From NCBI GenBank assembly GCA_015067585.1, contig SVMC01000005.1, positions 1 through 64,000 on the forward strand: DNA of 64,000 nt, written 5' to 3'. Under the pieces are notes generated by a model. That model was not told the origin of the DNA. It was given only the letters and a program-made list of their open reading frames with translations, and searched no databases. The position numbers and the translations under genes were made by a program. Shown in pieces: positions 45,545-54,151 of this stretch; position 1 is the stretch's first letter, and each line of letters starts with the position of its first letter. This stretch comes from Oscillospiraceae bacterium (lineage in GTDB: Bacteria > Bacillota > Clostridia > Oscillospirales > Oscillospiraceae).

Positions 45545-46354
45545 TTATTTTTGATTGGGTTTTCCAAGCTCCATTCCCCGCTTGCAGGCAGCTTCCACTG
45601 CCTCCATGGCGGCGGCACGGAAGCCGCCCTGCTCCAAGGCCCGGACACCTGCGATGGTGCTGCCGCCGGGGCTGCACACCGCATCCTTCATGGCGCCGGG
45701 ATGAGTTCTTGTTTCAAGATAAAGCTGCGCGGTGCCCGCAATGGCCTGCGCCGCGTATTCCAGCGCCTTCTGCCGGGGCAGACCGCAGGCAACGCCGCCG
45801 TCCGCCAATGCCTCTAAAAACAGGCACACAAAGGCGGGGGTGCAGCCTGTCAGGGCGCAGCCTGCATCCATCTGCGCCTCTGAAATTTCATCAAAGCGTC
45901 CCGCAGCGGCGCAGGCATCCAAGAACGCATCCAACTCCTGCTTCGTCAGTTCCGGGCTGGTGCTGTAGATGCTCATGCCCGCCCCGATGGACACCGGGGT
46001 ATTGGGCAGAATGCGAAGTACAGGATAATTATTGCCCGCCATTTCCTGTAGGGTCTGGATGGTCAATCCCGCCGCCACGGATACCAGCACGAACCGGTCC
46101 TGCCGTGCCTTCAGCACCGGGCGAAGGGAGGAAAGCAGCTCACCCATCATCTGCGGCTTCACCGCCAGCACCACATAGGTGCAGCGGGCAGCGGTCTCGT
46201 TGTCAGCGGGAGTTGCCCCCAATTCCCGGGCAAGGGTCTCAGCTTTCGCCGGTGTGCGGTTGGCAAGGAAGACATCCTTCCCATCCACCCGGACGCACAG
46301 GGCCTTTGCAATGGCACTGCCCATATTGCCGGTACCGATGATTCCAAAGGTCAT
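45545..46354 (-). CDS. proC: Pyrroline-5-carboxylate reductase
   Basis: MTFGIIGTGNMGSAIAKAL...VLAVKPQMM...RILPNTPVSIGAG...DAVCSPGGSTIAGVRALEQGGFRAA. Confidence 0.95.
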   Translation of the reverse strand: MTFGIIGTGNMGSAIAKALCVRVDGKDVFLANRTPAKAETLARELGATPADNETAARCTYVVLAVKPQMMGELLSSLRPVLKARQDRFVLVSVAAGLTIQTLQEMAGNNYPVLRILPNTPVSIGAGMSIYSTSPELTKQELDAFLDACAAAGRFDEISEAQMDAGCALTGCTPAFVCLFLEALADGGVACGLPRQKALEYAAQAIAGTAQLYLETRTHPGAMKDAVCSPGGSTIAGVRALEQGGFRAAAMEAVEAACKRGMELGKPNQK

Positions 46355-47175
46355 ACCGCAGCCTCCCTTGCCAAAGCTTCTTCCATCATGGCATGGATGC
46401 GGTCGCCCACTTCCTGTGTCATAACGCCTTTCAGTTCCTCCACCGGTACCACACCAAGGAACTCGATGCTCACATCGGTGCGGCGGCGGAACATGTTATC
46501 CATGAGCTTTCGGTCGCCTCGGATCACTGCCACCACAATGGGTACCTCTGCCCGCTGGGCGATTTTGAATACACCGTTGCGGAAGGGCAGCAGCTTGCCT
46601 TCCTTATTCTCATAGCCTTCGGGGAATACTGCCATGCTGTGCTCGCCGGTTTTGAGGATCTGAGCGGTCCGGATGATGGTCTTGAGGGCGGCGCGGTCGT
46701 TCTCACGGTCCACCGGCAGGCAGTGCAGCGCATGCATGGCCCGGTTCACCAGGAACATATCATAGGCTTCCTTCTTTGCAATGAATCCCAGCTTTGCCCA
46801 GGGCATCACACTCATAAACATGACCGGGTCCAGTGCGAAAATATGATTGCTGACCAGAAGGAAGTTCCGGTCACGGGGTACCATCTCCAGACCCTCGGTA
46901 TGGATACGCACCCGGAGCATACGAATTACAATGGCAAGGAACTGATCCACAAGGAAGGTAAGCCAGGGACTTCTGTGCTTTTGCTCCTTCTTGAGGTCCA
47001 CCAGCATGATGGAAACGAACAGCACCACAGCAAACAGCAGAAGCAGTGCCAGAAGAATGCCGAAATACAGACCGACGGTCAGAAGGCCCGCATTCAGAGG
47101 GCTGCTGCCAAACTGAATGCCCAGGGTGACCGAACAGGCAGTACTGATAAAAAGAAAAATATAAAACAGCAGCAT
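46351..47175 (-). CDS. 1-acyl-sn-glycerol-3-phosphate acyltransferase (PlsC family)
   Basis: LLVSNHIFALDPVMFM, VNRAMHALHCLPVDRENDRAALKT, AVFPEGYENKEGKLLPFRNGVFKIA. Confidence 0.88.
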   Translation of the reverse strand: MLLFYIFLFISTACSVTLGIQFGSSPLNAGLLTVGLYFGILLALLLLFAVVLFVSIMLVDLKKEQKHRSPWLTFLVDQFLAIVIRMLRVRIHTEGLEMVPRDRNFLLVSNHIFALDPVMFMSVMPWAKLGFIAKKEAYDMFLVNRAMHALHCLPVDRENDRAALKTIIRTAQILKTGEHSMAVFPEGYENKEGKLLPFRNGVFKIAQRAEVPIVVAVIRGDRKLMDNMFRRRTDVSIEFLGVVPVEELKGVMTQEVGDRIHAMMEEALAREAAV

Positions 47176-47197
47176 AGGTTATGCAGCCTCCTTATGC

Positions 47198-47767
47198 TTA
47201 GTGATCGAAGGGAAAAGCCCGCAGCTTTTCCATGAGTTTGCGGTAAACCACCTGCATATCCGGTTCAGAAGAACGCTCAATTACTTCCGCTGCCGGGATC
47301 CAGGCCACCGCGCTGTTTTCGTCCGGCTTTACCCGCAAAGGCTGCGCCGGGTCTGCCTCCAGCAGGAAGGTGGCATTCAGATGAAGGTGGGTGGAGACAT
47401 GGTGTCCCCGCTTCACATGGGCATTCACACCCAGAATTTCAAGGGAAAAAATATCAGAAAACAGAGGGCGAACATCCAAAAGGCCTGTCTCCTCCCGCAC
47501 CTCCCGCAGGGCAACGGACAAAAGGTCTTCCTCTCCGTCCGCATGGCCGCCGGTCCAGGACCAGGAACGGTAAATATTATGGTAAACCATTAACACCTGT
47601 TCCCGATCAGGAGCTACCACCCAGGCGGAGGCGGTAAAGTGCATCACGGGATTCTCCCGGGTCAGAAGATCATCATACCGGGCCAGATGCTGCAGCATCA
47701 GTTCCTGGTCTGCTGCTTCCTGGGCATTTGATGGGGAAAATGCCCGAATTTTCTCAGGAAGTCGCAT
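47198..47767 (-). CDS. NUDIX hydrolase
   Basis: GGHADGEEDLLSVALREVREETGL Nudix box. Confidence 0.92.
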   Translation of the reverse strand: MRLPEKIRAFSPSNAQEAADQELMLQHLARYDDLLTRENPVMHFTASAWVVAPDREQVLMVYHNIYRSWSWTGGHADGEEDLLSVALREVREETGLLDVRPLFSDIFSLEILGVNAHVKRGHHVSTHLHLNATFLLEADPAQPLRVKPDENSAVAWIPAAEVIERSSEPDMQVVYRKLMEKLRAFPFDH

Positions 47768-47827
47768 AAAACCCTCCGTTCATAGGTCTGCCCCAAGGCG
47801 CAAAGCGCCCGGGGCAGCATGGATGTA

Positions 47828-48235
47828 TCAGAAATACTTGCGCAGCCGTTCGTCCGCGCTGTCAGGGTCATCAGAAATTGCGATGGTGAATTTCAGGTTG
47901 TTCTGCTCGCCGAACACCTCACACCACTGGCAGAAATCCACAGCCTGAGAAGCATCATTTCCCAGAAGCTTGCAAAGATTGTCAATAAAAATGTGTGTAA
48001 TGTCAAAATTTCCTGCATGCAGACCGCTGATAAAGCCGATCATCTGGTCATATGTTTTGATTCCATATTCCTTCGCATCCACAAGACGGACACGATAGCT
48101 GATATCATAACGCAGGCTATTGCCCTTTTCGATGCAGACAATGCTGCCACTTTCCTGCTCCACCGCAAGTTGAATGGACTCGATCAGTTCCTTGGTTTTG
48201 CCGGAACCTTTCTGGCCCACGATGACCTTAACCAT
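47828..48235 (-). CDS. Small P-loop ATP-binding protein of unknown function
   Basis: MVKVIVGQKGSGKTKELIESI (Walker A), ITHIFIDNLCKL (Walker B-like). Confidence 0.75.
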   Translation of the reverse strand: MVKVIVGQKGSGKTKELIESIQLAVEQESGSIVCIEKGNSLRYDISYRVRLVDAKEYGIKTYDQMIGFISGLHAGNFDITHIFIDNLCKLLGNDASQAVDFCQWCEVFGEQNNLKFTIAISDDPDSADERLRKYF

Positions 48236-48324
48236 AGCAAATTCCTCCTTTTAGGTCAAATTGCATCTTCATTTTAACAGGCATCTGCCATGGATGCAAG
48301 CTTTTTCACGAATTGTTCAATAAA

Positions 48325-49617
48325 TTAATAGCCCGGCTTGCCCAGCAGCTTGAACATATTACGCTTATAGAACTCCACACCCGGCTGATTGAAGGGGTTG
48401 ACGCCCAGCATATAGGCGGAAATACCGCAGGAAAGCTGGAAGAAATAGAACAATTCGCCAATGGTTTCCTCGCAGATCTCGCCAAAGCTGATGGGGATGA
48501 CGGGAACACCGCCGTCTACATGGGCACTGAGGGTGCCAAGGAAAGCCTTCTCTTCCACAAAGTCGAGGGTTCTGCCTTCGAGGTAGTTGAGGCCGTCCAG
48601 GTCCTTCCAGTCTACTTCGATGGTGGTCTTGTTCTTGGGAGGCGCGAAGCGCAGCACGGTCTCAAAGATGTTGCGCTGACCCTGCTGGATCATCTGGCCC
48701 AAAGAGTGAAGGTCTGCAGTGAATTCCGCAGTGACGGGGAACAGACCCTTGCCGTCCTTGCCTTCGGATTCGCCGAAGAGCTGCTGCCACCAGCCGCCCA
48801 GCATTCTGGCGTCCGGTTCATAGAAGCAGAGCAGTTCCATTGCCTTGCCTGCACGGTACTGCAGATTGCGCAGGGCAGCATACTGCCATGCGGGATTCTC
48901 AAAGGAACGCACATCCAGTTCCTTTGCAGCCTTGGCGGCGCCGCGCATCATGGCGGTGATATCGATGCCGGCCACTGCCATGGGCAGCAGACCAACGGCA
49001 GTCAGCACGCTGAAGCGGCCGCCCACATTGGGGGGGATGATGAAGGATTCCCACCCCTCTTCATTGGCCATCTGACGCAGAGCGCCGTTTGCCGGGTCAG
49101 TGGTGACATAGGTGCGCTTTCTTGCCTTCTCGGTGCCGTATCTGCGCTCAAGAAGCCAGCGAAGGGCACGGGTGGCAATGGCAGGTTCGGTGGTGGTGCC
49201 GGATTTGGAGATGATGTTCAGGGAGAAATCCTTGCCCTCCAGCAGCTCACACAGTTCCTGATATGCGCGGGTGGAGAGGTTATTGCCCGCAAAGAAGATC
49301 TGGGGATCGGAATTTTTCAGATTGTGGTTCTGACCGCGGAGCAGTTCGATGGCTGCGCGGGGGCCAAGATAGCTGCCGCCAATGCCAATGACCACCAGAA
49401 CATCAGAGTCCTGACGGATGCGCTCTGCAGCCTGCTTGATGCGGATCATTTCGGCGGTATCCTCCATCACGGGAAGATCCAGCCAGCCAATGAAATCATT
49501 GCCGGGACCTTTGCCCTCTGCAAGGAGCTGATGGGCAGCAAAAACTTCCTTTTCCGTCTCAAGAAGCTGGGGGAGGGACAGTTCGCCCCATACATTTGAC
49601 ATATCGAGTTCTATCAT
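48325..49617 (-). CDS. pgi: Glucose-6-phosphate isomerase
   Basis: GIGGSYLGPRAAIELL, ISKSGTTTEPAIATRALRWLL, VNPFNQPGVEFYKRNMFKLLG. Confidence 0.96.
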   Translation of the reverse strand: MIELDMSNVWGELSLPQLLETEKEVFAAHQLLAEGKGPGNDFIGWLDLPVMEDTAEMIRIKQAAERIRQDSDVLVVIGIGGSYLGPRAAIELLRGQNHNLKNSDPQIFFAGNNLSTRAYQELCELLEGKDFSLNIISKSGTTTEPAIATRALRWLLERRYGTEKARKRTYVTTDPANGALRQMANEEGWESFIIPPNVGGRFSVLTAVGLLPMAVAGIDITAMMRGAAKAAKELDVRSFENPAWQYAALRNLQYRAGKAMELLCFYEPDARMLGGWWQQLFGESEGKDGKGLFPVTAEFTADLHSLGQMIQQGQRNIFETVLRFAPPKNKTTIEVDWKDLDGLNYLEGRTLDFVEEKAFLGTLSAHVDGGVPVIPISFGEICEETIGELFYFFQLSCGISAYMLGVNPFNQPGVEFYKRNMFKLLGKPGY

Positions 49618-49801
49618 AAAATCACATTTCCTTTCAAAGTGTGTAGTTGCCTGACTATATGTTACCGCATATTGAGCAAAAACTCAATAAGTCTTTTGAA
49701 AAAATTGTAGCATTTTTCACGGAAATCCTTTATAATGTATCCGTACAATCATTCTTCCGGAATTTTGAGCGCTTCCGGAGCAGAAAGAAAAGGTGAAATA
49801 T

Positions 49802-50758
49802 ATGAAATACGGTTTTGGTATTGATGTTGGCGGCACCAGTGTCAAGCTTGGTTTTTTTAATGAAGAAGGTGTGCTCCTGGAAAAATGGGAGATCCCTACC
49901 CGCACCCAGAACGGCGGCGTTCTGATCCTGCCGGATATTTCCGAAGCCATTGACGCCTGTCTTGCCCGGCATAATGTGGCAAAGTCTCAGGTGATGGGCA
50001 TCGGCATCGGCGTTCCCGGCCCCGTGGCCAACAACGGCGTGGTCAACCGCTGCGTCAACCTGGGTTGGGGCGTGTTCAATCTCCATGAGGCCCTGTCCGC
50101 ACTGACAGGTCTGCCGGTCAAGGCTGGCAATGATGCCAATGTGGCAGCCCTGGGTGAATATTGGCGCGGCGGCGGCGCAGGCTGCAGCAGCATCGTTATG
50201 GCCACCCTCGGCACCGGCATCGGCGGCGGCATTATCATTAACGGCCAGATCCTCAGCGGCGCCCACGGCGTTGGCGGCGAGATCGGCCACATCGTGCTGG
50301 ACAAGGAAGAGACGGAGCAGTGCGGCTGCGGCAAGTACGGCTGTGCCGAGCAGTACGGCAGTGCCACCGGCATCGTCCGCACCGCAAAGCGGTACCTCAA
50401 GAAGTCTCAGCTTCCCTCCACCCTGCGGAATCTGGAAACCATCACCTGCAAGGATGTGTTCGACCATGCCGCACAGGGCGACTATCTGGCAAAGGACATC
50501 CTGGAATTCGTCTACGATCGGCTGGGAGAGTTCCTTGCGGATGTTTGCTGCGTGTGTGACCCGGAATTGGTGGTCATCGGCGGCGGCGTATCCAAGGCAG
50601 GTCAGGTTCTGCTGGACGGCATCGGCCGCTACTTCCCCCACTATATGTTCCACGCCTGCAAGGAAACCCGTTTCGCCCTCGCCCAGCTGGGCAACGATGC
50701 CGGCATGTACGGCTGCTTCCGCCTGGTGCTGGATCACCTGACGGCTTCTTATGCGTAA
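49802..50758 (+). CDS. ROK-family glucokinase
   Basis: MKYGFGIDVGGTSVKLGFFNEEG..., GNDANVAALGEYWRGGGAG, GEIGHIVLDKEETEQCGCGKYGCAEQYGS ROK motifs. Confidence 0.94.
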   Translation: MKYGFGIDVGGTSVKLGFFNEEGVLLEKWEIPTRTQNGGVLILPDISEAIDACLARHNVAKSQVMGIGIGVPGPVANNGVVNRCVNLGWGVFNLHEALSALTGLPVKAGNDANVAALGEYWRGGGAGCSSIVMATLGTGIGGGIIINGQILSGAHGVGGEIGHIVLDKEETEQCGCGKYGCAEQYGSATGIVRTAKRYLKKSQLPSTLRNLETITCKDVFDHAAQGDYLAKDILEFVYDRLGEFLADVCCVCDPELVVIGGGVSKAGQVLLDGIGRYFPHYMFHACKETRFALAQLGNDAGMYGCFRLVLDHLTASYA

Positions 50759-50795
50759 ACAATAATTTATTTATGTAAACTTAGAAAGGATACAT

Positions 50796-50828
50796 AAGGG
50801 GACAGGAGAAGATTCTCGCTGTCCCCTT
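50796..50828 (+). terminator. Glucokinase terminator (also duplicated in copy 2)
   Basis: aaggggacaggagaagattctcgctgtcccctt. Confidence 0.65.
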
Positions 50829-50902
50829 TGCGTTAAACTGACCTCCGTACAGGGAGTATTGCGTTTATATCGAATATACCGGCAAATTCGCAGCCTTTTC
50901 AT

Positions 50903-50928
50903 GGACAGCCGGGGACGGCTGTCCCTAC
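50903..50928 (-). repeat. REP-like hairpin A
   Basis: Minus strand GTAGGGACAGCCGTCCCCGGCTGTCC. Confidence 0.75.
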
Positions 50929-50970
50929 GGCAAGACCTGACGATTTATGCACAAAGCTACATCCGCAGAT

Positions 50971-50993
50971 GTAGGGGACGGGTTTCCCGTCCC
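50971..50993 (+). repeat. REP-like hairpin B
   Basis: GTAGGGGACGGGTTTCCCGTCCC. Confidence 0.75.
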
Positions 50994-51043
50994 GGCAGGA
51001 TCGCTTTGTTTTTGATGAGGTTGCGGCGAATTCGTAACATTTT

Positions 51044-51066
51044 GGGACAGAAAATCCGTCCCCTAC
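51044..51066 (-). repeat. REP-like hairpin C (degenerate)
   Basis: Minus strand GTAGGGGACGGATTTTCTGTCCC. Confidence 0.65.
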
Positions 51067-51105
51067 AGTGTGGACTGTTGGTTTTTGCGCAAAATTCGTC
51101 CTCGC

Positions 51106-51131
51106 GTAGGGAACGGCCTGCGTGCCGTTCC
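51106..51131 (+). repeat. REP-like hairpin D
   Basis: GTAGGGAACGGCCTGCGTGCCGTTCC. Confidence 0.75.
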
Positions 51132-51186
51132 GGCAGAAATGGCTGCAGTTATATCTGCGCCATGGCGAATTCGCAGCCTTTCCACA

Positions 51187-51211
51187 GACAGCCGGGGACG
51201 GCTGTCCCTAC
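51187..51211 (-). repeat. REP-like hairpin E
   Basis: Minus strand GTAGGGACAGCCGTCCCCGGCTGTC. Confidence 0.75.
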
Positions 51212-51303
51212 ATTTATGCGGCGGTACCCGGCAAGTGCGCAGGGCCGCCGCATTCGCACGATTCTCTTACCGTATATTCCTGCTTTCCGGAAATACGAAA
51301 CAC

Positions 51304-51513
51304 TTACTCACAGCCATCGTCCACATACTCCGCAATCTCCGTAAGAGAGCATTTCAGCACAGAGCAAAGCTTATTCAGTGTCTTTGTTTCTATATTTTCG
51401 TTGGCCCGAAGACGGCGGATCGTTTTACTGTCTATACCACACTTCTCCCGTAATGTATATGTGGTAATGCCCTTTTCTTCCATGGTCTTCCAAAGTTTAT
51501 CAAATCGGATCAT
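51304..51513 (-). CDS. Small XRE-family HTH protein
   Basis: MIRFDKLWKTMEEKGITTYTLREKCGIDSKTIRRLRANENIETKTLNKLCSVLKCSLTEIAEYVDDGCE. Confidence 0.88.
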   Translation of the reverse strand: MIRFDKLWKTMEEKGITTYTLREKCGIDSKTIRRLRANENIETKTLNKLCSVLKCSLTEIAEYVDDGCE

Positions 51514-51521
51514 AGGATCAC

Positions 51522-51590
51522 ACCCCCATATTGACTTTTATCATTATGGGGGTTATAATCTTTAATATTAAGGGGATATAACCCCCATAT
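51522..51590. promoter_or_regulatory. Shared control region with three ACCCCCAT motifs, two forming a 12-bp dyad
   Basis: acccccatat (51522); atgggggttata (51546-51557) ... tataacccccat (51577-51588), perfect 12-bp inverted arms. Confidence 0.6.
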
Positions 51591-51607
51591 CCATAAGGAG
51601 TACCGAT

Positions 51608-51775
51608 ATGCCGGATTACAAAGAGATGTACCTGAAGCTTTTTCGTGCGACAGAATCTGCAATATCCTGTCTCATAGCTGCGCAACAAGAATGCGAGGAA
51701 CTGTATATCCGCTCGTCAGAGGCTGAGAACCAGCCTTCGGAGCAACAAGGCAACGATTCTCTCGGTGCCTTCTGA
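51608..51775 (+). CDS. 55-aa hypothetical protein divergent from the XRE gene (not in the supplied ORF list)
   Basis: MPDYKEMYLKLFRATESAISCLIAAQQECEELYIRSSEAENQPSEQQGNDSLGAF; aaggag RBS. Confidence 0.6.
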   Translation: MPDYKEMYLKLFRATESAISCLIAAQQECEELYIRSSEAENQPSEQQGNDSLGAF

Positions 51776-51988
51776 TCTATGTAAGATCTATGTAAGACTG
51801 CTTCCGCCTGGTGCCGGATCACCTGACAGGCTTCTTATGCGTAAACAATAATTTATTTATGTAAACTTAGAAGGGATACATAAGGGGACAGGAGAAGATT
51901 CTCGCTGTCTCCTTTGCGTTAAACTGACCTCCGCACAGGGAGTATTGCGTTTATATCGAATATACCGGCAAATTCGCAGCCTTTCCAC

Positions 51989-52014
51989 GGACAGCCGGGG
52001 ACGGCTGTCCCTAC
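51989..52014 (-). repeat. REP-like hairpin F (= A copy)
   Basis: Minus strand GTAGGGACAGCCGTCCCCGGCTGTCC. Confidence 0.75.
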
Positions 52015-52056
52015 GGCAAGACCTGACGATTATTGCACAAAGCCATATCCGCAGAT

Positions 52057-52079
52057 GTAGGGGACGGGTTTCCCGTCCC
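52057..52079 (+). repeat. REP-like hairpin G (= B copy)
   Basis: GTAGGGGACGGGTTTCCCGTCCC. Confidence 0.75.
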
Positions 52080-52129
52080 GGCAGGATCGCTTTGTTTTTG
52101 ATGAGGTTGCGGCGAATTCGTAACATTTT

Positions 52130-52152
52130 GGGACGGGTTTCCCGTCCCCTAC
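52130..52152 (-). repeat. REP-like hairpin H (= C copy, perfect version)
   Basis: Minus strand GTAGGGGACGGGAAACCCGTCCC. Confidence 0.75.
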
Positions 52153-52191
52153 GGTGTGGACTGTTGGTTTTTGCGCAAAATTCGTCCTCGC

Positions 52192-52217
52192 GTAGGGAAC
52201 GGCCTGCGTGCCGTTCC
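52192..52217 (+). repeat. REP-like hairpin I (= D copy)
   Basis: GTAGGGAACGGCCTGCGTGCCGTTCC. Confidence 0.75.
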
Positions 52218-52271
52218 GGCAGAAATGGCTGCATCAACATCTGAGCCACAGAAAATTTGCGACCATTCCAT

Positions 52272-52297
52272 GGACAGCCGGGGACGGCTGTTTCTGT
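52272..52297 (-). repeat. REP-like hairpin J (decayed foot)
   Basis: ggacagccggggacggctgtttctgt; the palindrome is kept but the CTAC foot is lost. Confidence 0.55.
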
Positions 52298-52402
52298 ATC
52301 AGGACAAATGTACCAATTGAAGCGCTTTTAAAATGTGCATCATTGACAAATGTTTGCCGGAAACCAACTTATTATTCAACAGGGTGAATAAAAATACTTT
52401 AC

Positions 52403-52431
52403 ATTTGATTGAAGTGTTGTTATAATGTGCA
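52403..52431 (+). promoter_or_regulatory. Putative sigma-A promoter of the solute symporter gene
   Basis: tttaca - 17 nt - tataat. Coordinates approximate within a few nt. Confidence 0.6.
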
Positions 52432-52519
52432 TGGTGGCGAAATTTGTCACCATGGATGAGGTTTCCCGACCCAGCGTCCGGACGGCCGCGTTCATAAACA
52501 TATTATAGGAGGAGAAAAC

Positions 52520-53950
52520 ATGCAAACTTTACCCCTGATTATTGTTGTTGTGTACATGGTCGCCATGCTGATCGTTGGTTTGATCGTTGGCAAGAAGCAG
52601 ATCAACGACAGTAAGGACTACATGATCGCAGGCCGCAGAATGGGCCTGTTCATGGTCGCATTTTCCCTGTCCGCCAATAACGTTGGCGGCGGTTCCACCA
52701 CCGGTCTGGCCCAGAAGGCCTTCGGCGAGTGGGGCATGAGTGCCTGCTGGTATGTTCTGGCAGCCGCAATCGCAATGATCCCCCTGGCTTATTTCGCACC
52801 CAAGATCCGCAAGACCATGGCTGTCACCATCCCCGAGGTTGTCGGCCGCCGCTTCGGCAAGCTGTCCTGCAACTTCACTGCCATTCTGAACGCCGTGTCT
52901 CTGTTCTGCCTGACCGCTTCTCAGATCGCAGCTTCCGGCGTGGTCATCGCCACCCTGACCGGTATGCAGCAGAATGTTGCTCTGCTCATTGCCGGCCTCG
53001 TCGTGATCCTGTACACCACCTTCGGCGGCATGATCGCTGACCAGATCTCCGATATGGTTCAGTTCGTCATCATTCTGGTTGGCCTGGCAATCGCCACTCC
53101 CTTTGTTATCAACGGTGTCGGCGGCTGGAATGCCATTGCCGAGGCACTTCCCCCCGTGCAGCTGAGCTTCACCAAGATCGGCTGGGTCACCATCATCGGC
53201 TACATCTTCAATTATTTCTGCACCTTCCTGTCCGGTCCTGAAATGGTCTCCCGTTTCTCCACCGCCAAGGACGAGAAGACCGCCCAGCGTGCTTCCCTGC
53301 TGTCCGGCGTTCTGATGGCTGCCATGTCCCTGTTCCCCACCCTTCTGGGTCTGGCCGCTCTGTCCGTGCAGGATATGCTGCCCGGTCTGGCTGAGAACGG
53401 CTCCAACGCCATGATGGCAGTTACCTCTGCCTACTCTCCCCAGTTCATTGTCGGTATGGTTTCCGCTGCTATCATCTGCGCAACCATGTCCTCTGCTGAC
53501 TCCAACCTGCTGTGCATGTCCACCATCGTCATGAACGACCTGTTCTTTGCCAACGGACTGTTCAAGGGCATGAGCGAGAAGAAGATCATCCTCGTTACCC
53601 GTATCCTAAACATCGTTTTCGCCATCATCGCTATGCTGATCTCTCTGTTCGGCATCGATATCGTTTCTATGAATACCTTCGCCTTCGGCATCCGCTGTGC
53701 AGGTCCGTTTGCTGCTTACGGTCTGGGCATGATGATCGAGAAGGTCACCAAGAATGCCGGTATCTGGTCCATCATCACCGGTACCATCGGCTTCATTGTA
53801 TGGCAGATCCTTTCCAAGGGCGGCTTCCTGTATGGCATCCTGCCCGTCGTCTTCGGCTGCGCCGTTGGCGTCGTCACCTTCTTCGTGATCAATGCCATCG
53901 AACTGAAGATGGGCGTTGCCCCCGCTCCCTCTGCCTACCTTGAGAAGTAA
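52520..53950 (+). CDS. Sodium:solute symporter (SSS family)
   Basis: SKDYMIAGRRMGLFMVAFSLSANNVGGGSTTGLAQKAFGEWGMSACWYVLAAAIAMIPLAYF...; ~13 TM segments. Confidence 0.92.
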   Translation: MQTLPLIIVVVYMVAMLIVGLIVGKKQINDSKDYMIAGRRMGLFMVAFSLSANNVGGGSTTGLAQKAFGEWGMSACWYVLAAAIAMIPLAYFAPKIRKTMAVTIPEVVGRRFGKLSCNFTAILNAVSLFCLTASQIAASGVVIATLTGMQQNVALLIAGLVVILYTTFGGMIADQISDMVQFVIILVGLAIATPFVINGVGGWNAIAEALPPVQLSFTKIGWVTIIGYIFNYFCTFLSGPEMVSRFSTAKDEKTAQRASLLSGVLMAAMSLFPTLLGLAALSVQDMLPGLAENGSNAMMAVTSAYSPQFIVGMVSAAIICATMSSADSNLLCMSTIVMNDLFFANGLFKGMSEKKIILVTRILNIVFAIIAMLISLFGIDIVSMNTFAFGIRCAGPFAAYGLGMMIEKVTKNAGIWSIITGTIGFIVWQILSKGGFLYGILPVVFGCAVGVVTFFVINAIELKMGVAPAPSAYLEK

Positions 53951-53994
53951 TATCAAAGCTTAGGCAGCCAAGTAAACAAATCCCACAAAAGAAC

Positions 53995-54019
53995 CACCCT
54001 CCGACTTCCTCGGAGGGTG
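53995..54019 (+). terminator. Intrinsic terminator
   Basis: caccctccga-cttcc-tcggagggtg-atttttttg. Confidence 0.85.
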
Positions 54020-54093
54020 ATTTTTTTGTAGGAAAGGACGAAAGTGTTTTGATCTGCCCATTTTTCTTTCCATTATGTTATAATTAAAAATAT

Positions 54094-54115
54094 AGAGACA
54101 GCCGTCCCCGGCTGC
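54094..54115 (+). repeat. REP-like hairpin K (decayed)
   Basis: tagagacagccgtccccggctgcc; same palindrome family as A/E/F. Confidence 0.5.
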
Positions 54116-54151
54116 CCGCAGAGCATCCACTTGATAAAGGAGATGATCCCT

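Larger units (their letters stand above)
50713..51146 (+). repeat. Segmental direct duplication, copy 1 (starts inside the 3' end of the glucokinase gene)
   Basis: ctgcttccgcctggtg...cggcagaaatggctgca; near-identical to 51798..52233. Confidence 0.95.
51798..52233 (+). repeat. Segmental direct duplication, copy 2
   Basis: Includes a remnant of the glucokinase 3' end with a 1-nt insertion (cctgacAggcttcttatgcgtaaac). Confidence 0.95.

Noticed and set aside
51857-52249. 130-aa minus-strand ORF
   Set aside because: Arises from reading through the duplicated REP-like repeats; Arg-rich low-complexity translation with no RBS.
50713-52297. Possible CRISPR array from repeated ~25-nt units
   Set aside because: Repeat units differ in sequence and alternate in orientation, spacers are themselves duplicated, and no cas genes are present; REP/BIME-like is the better description.
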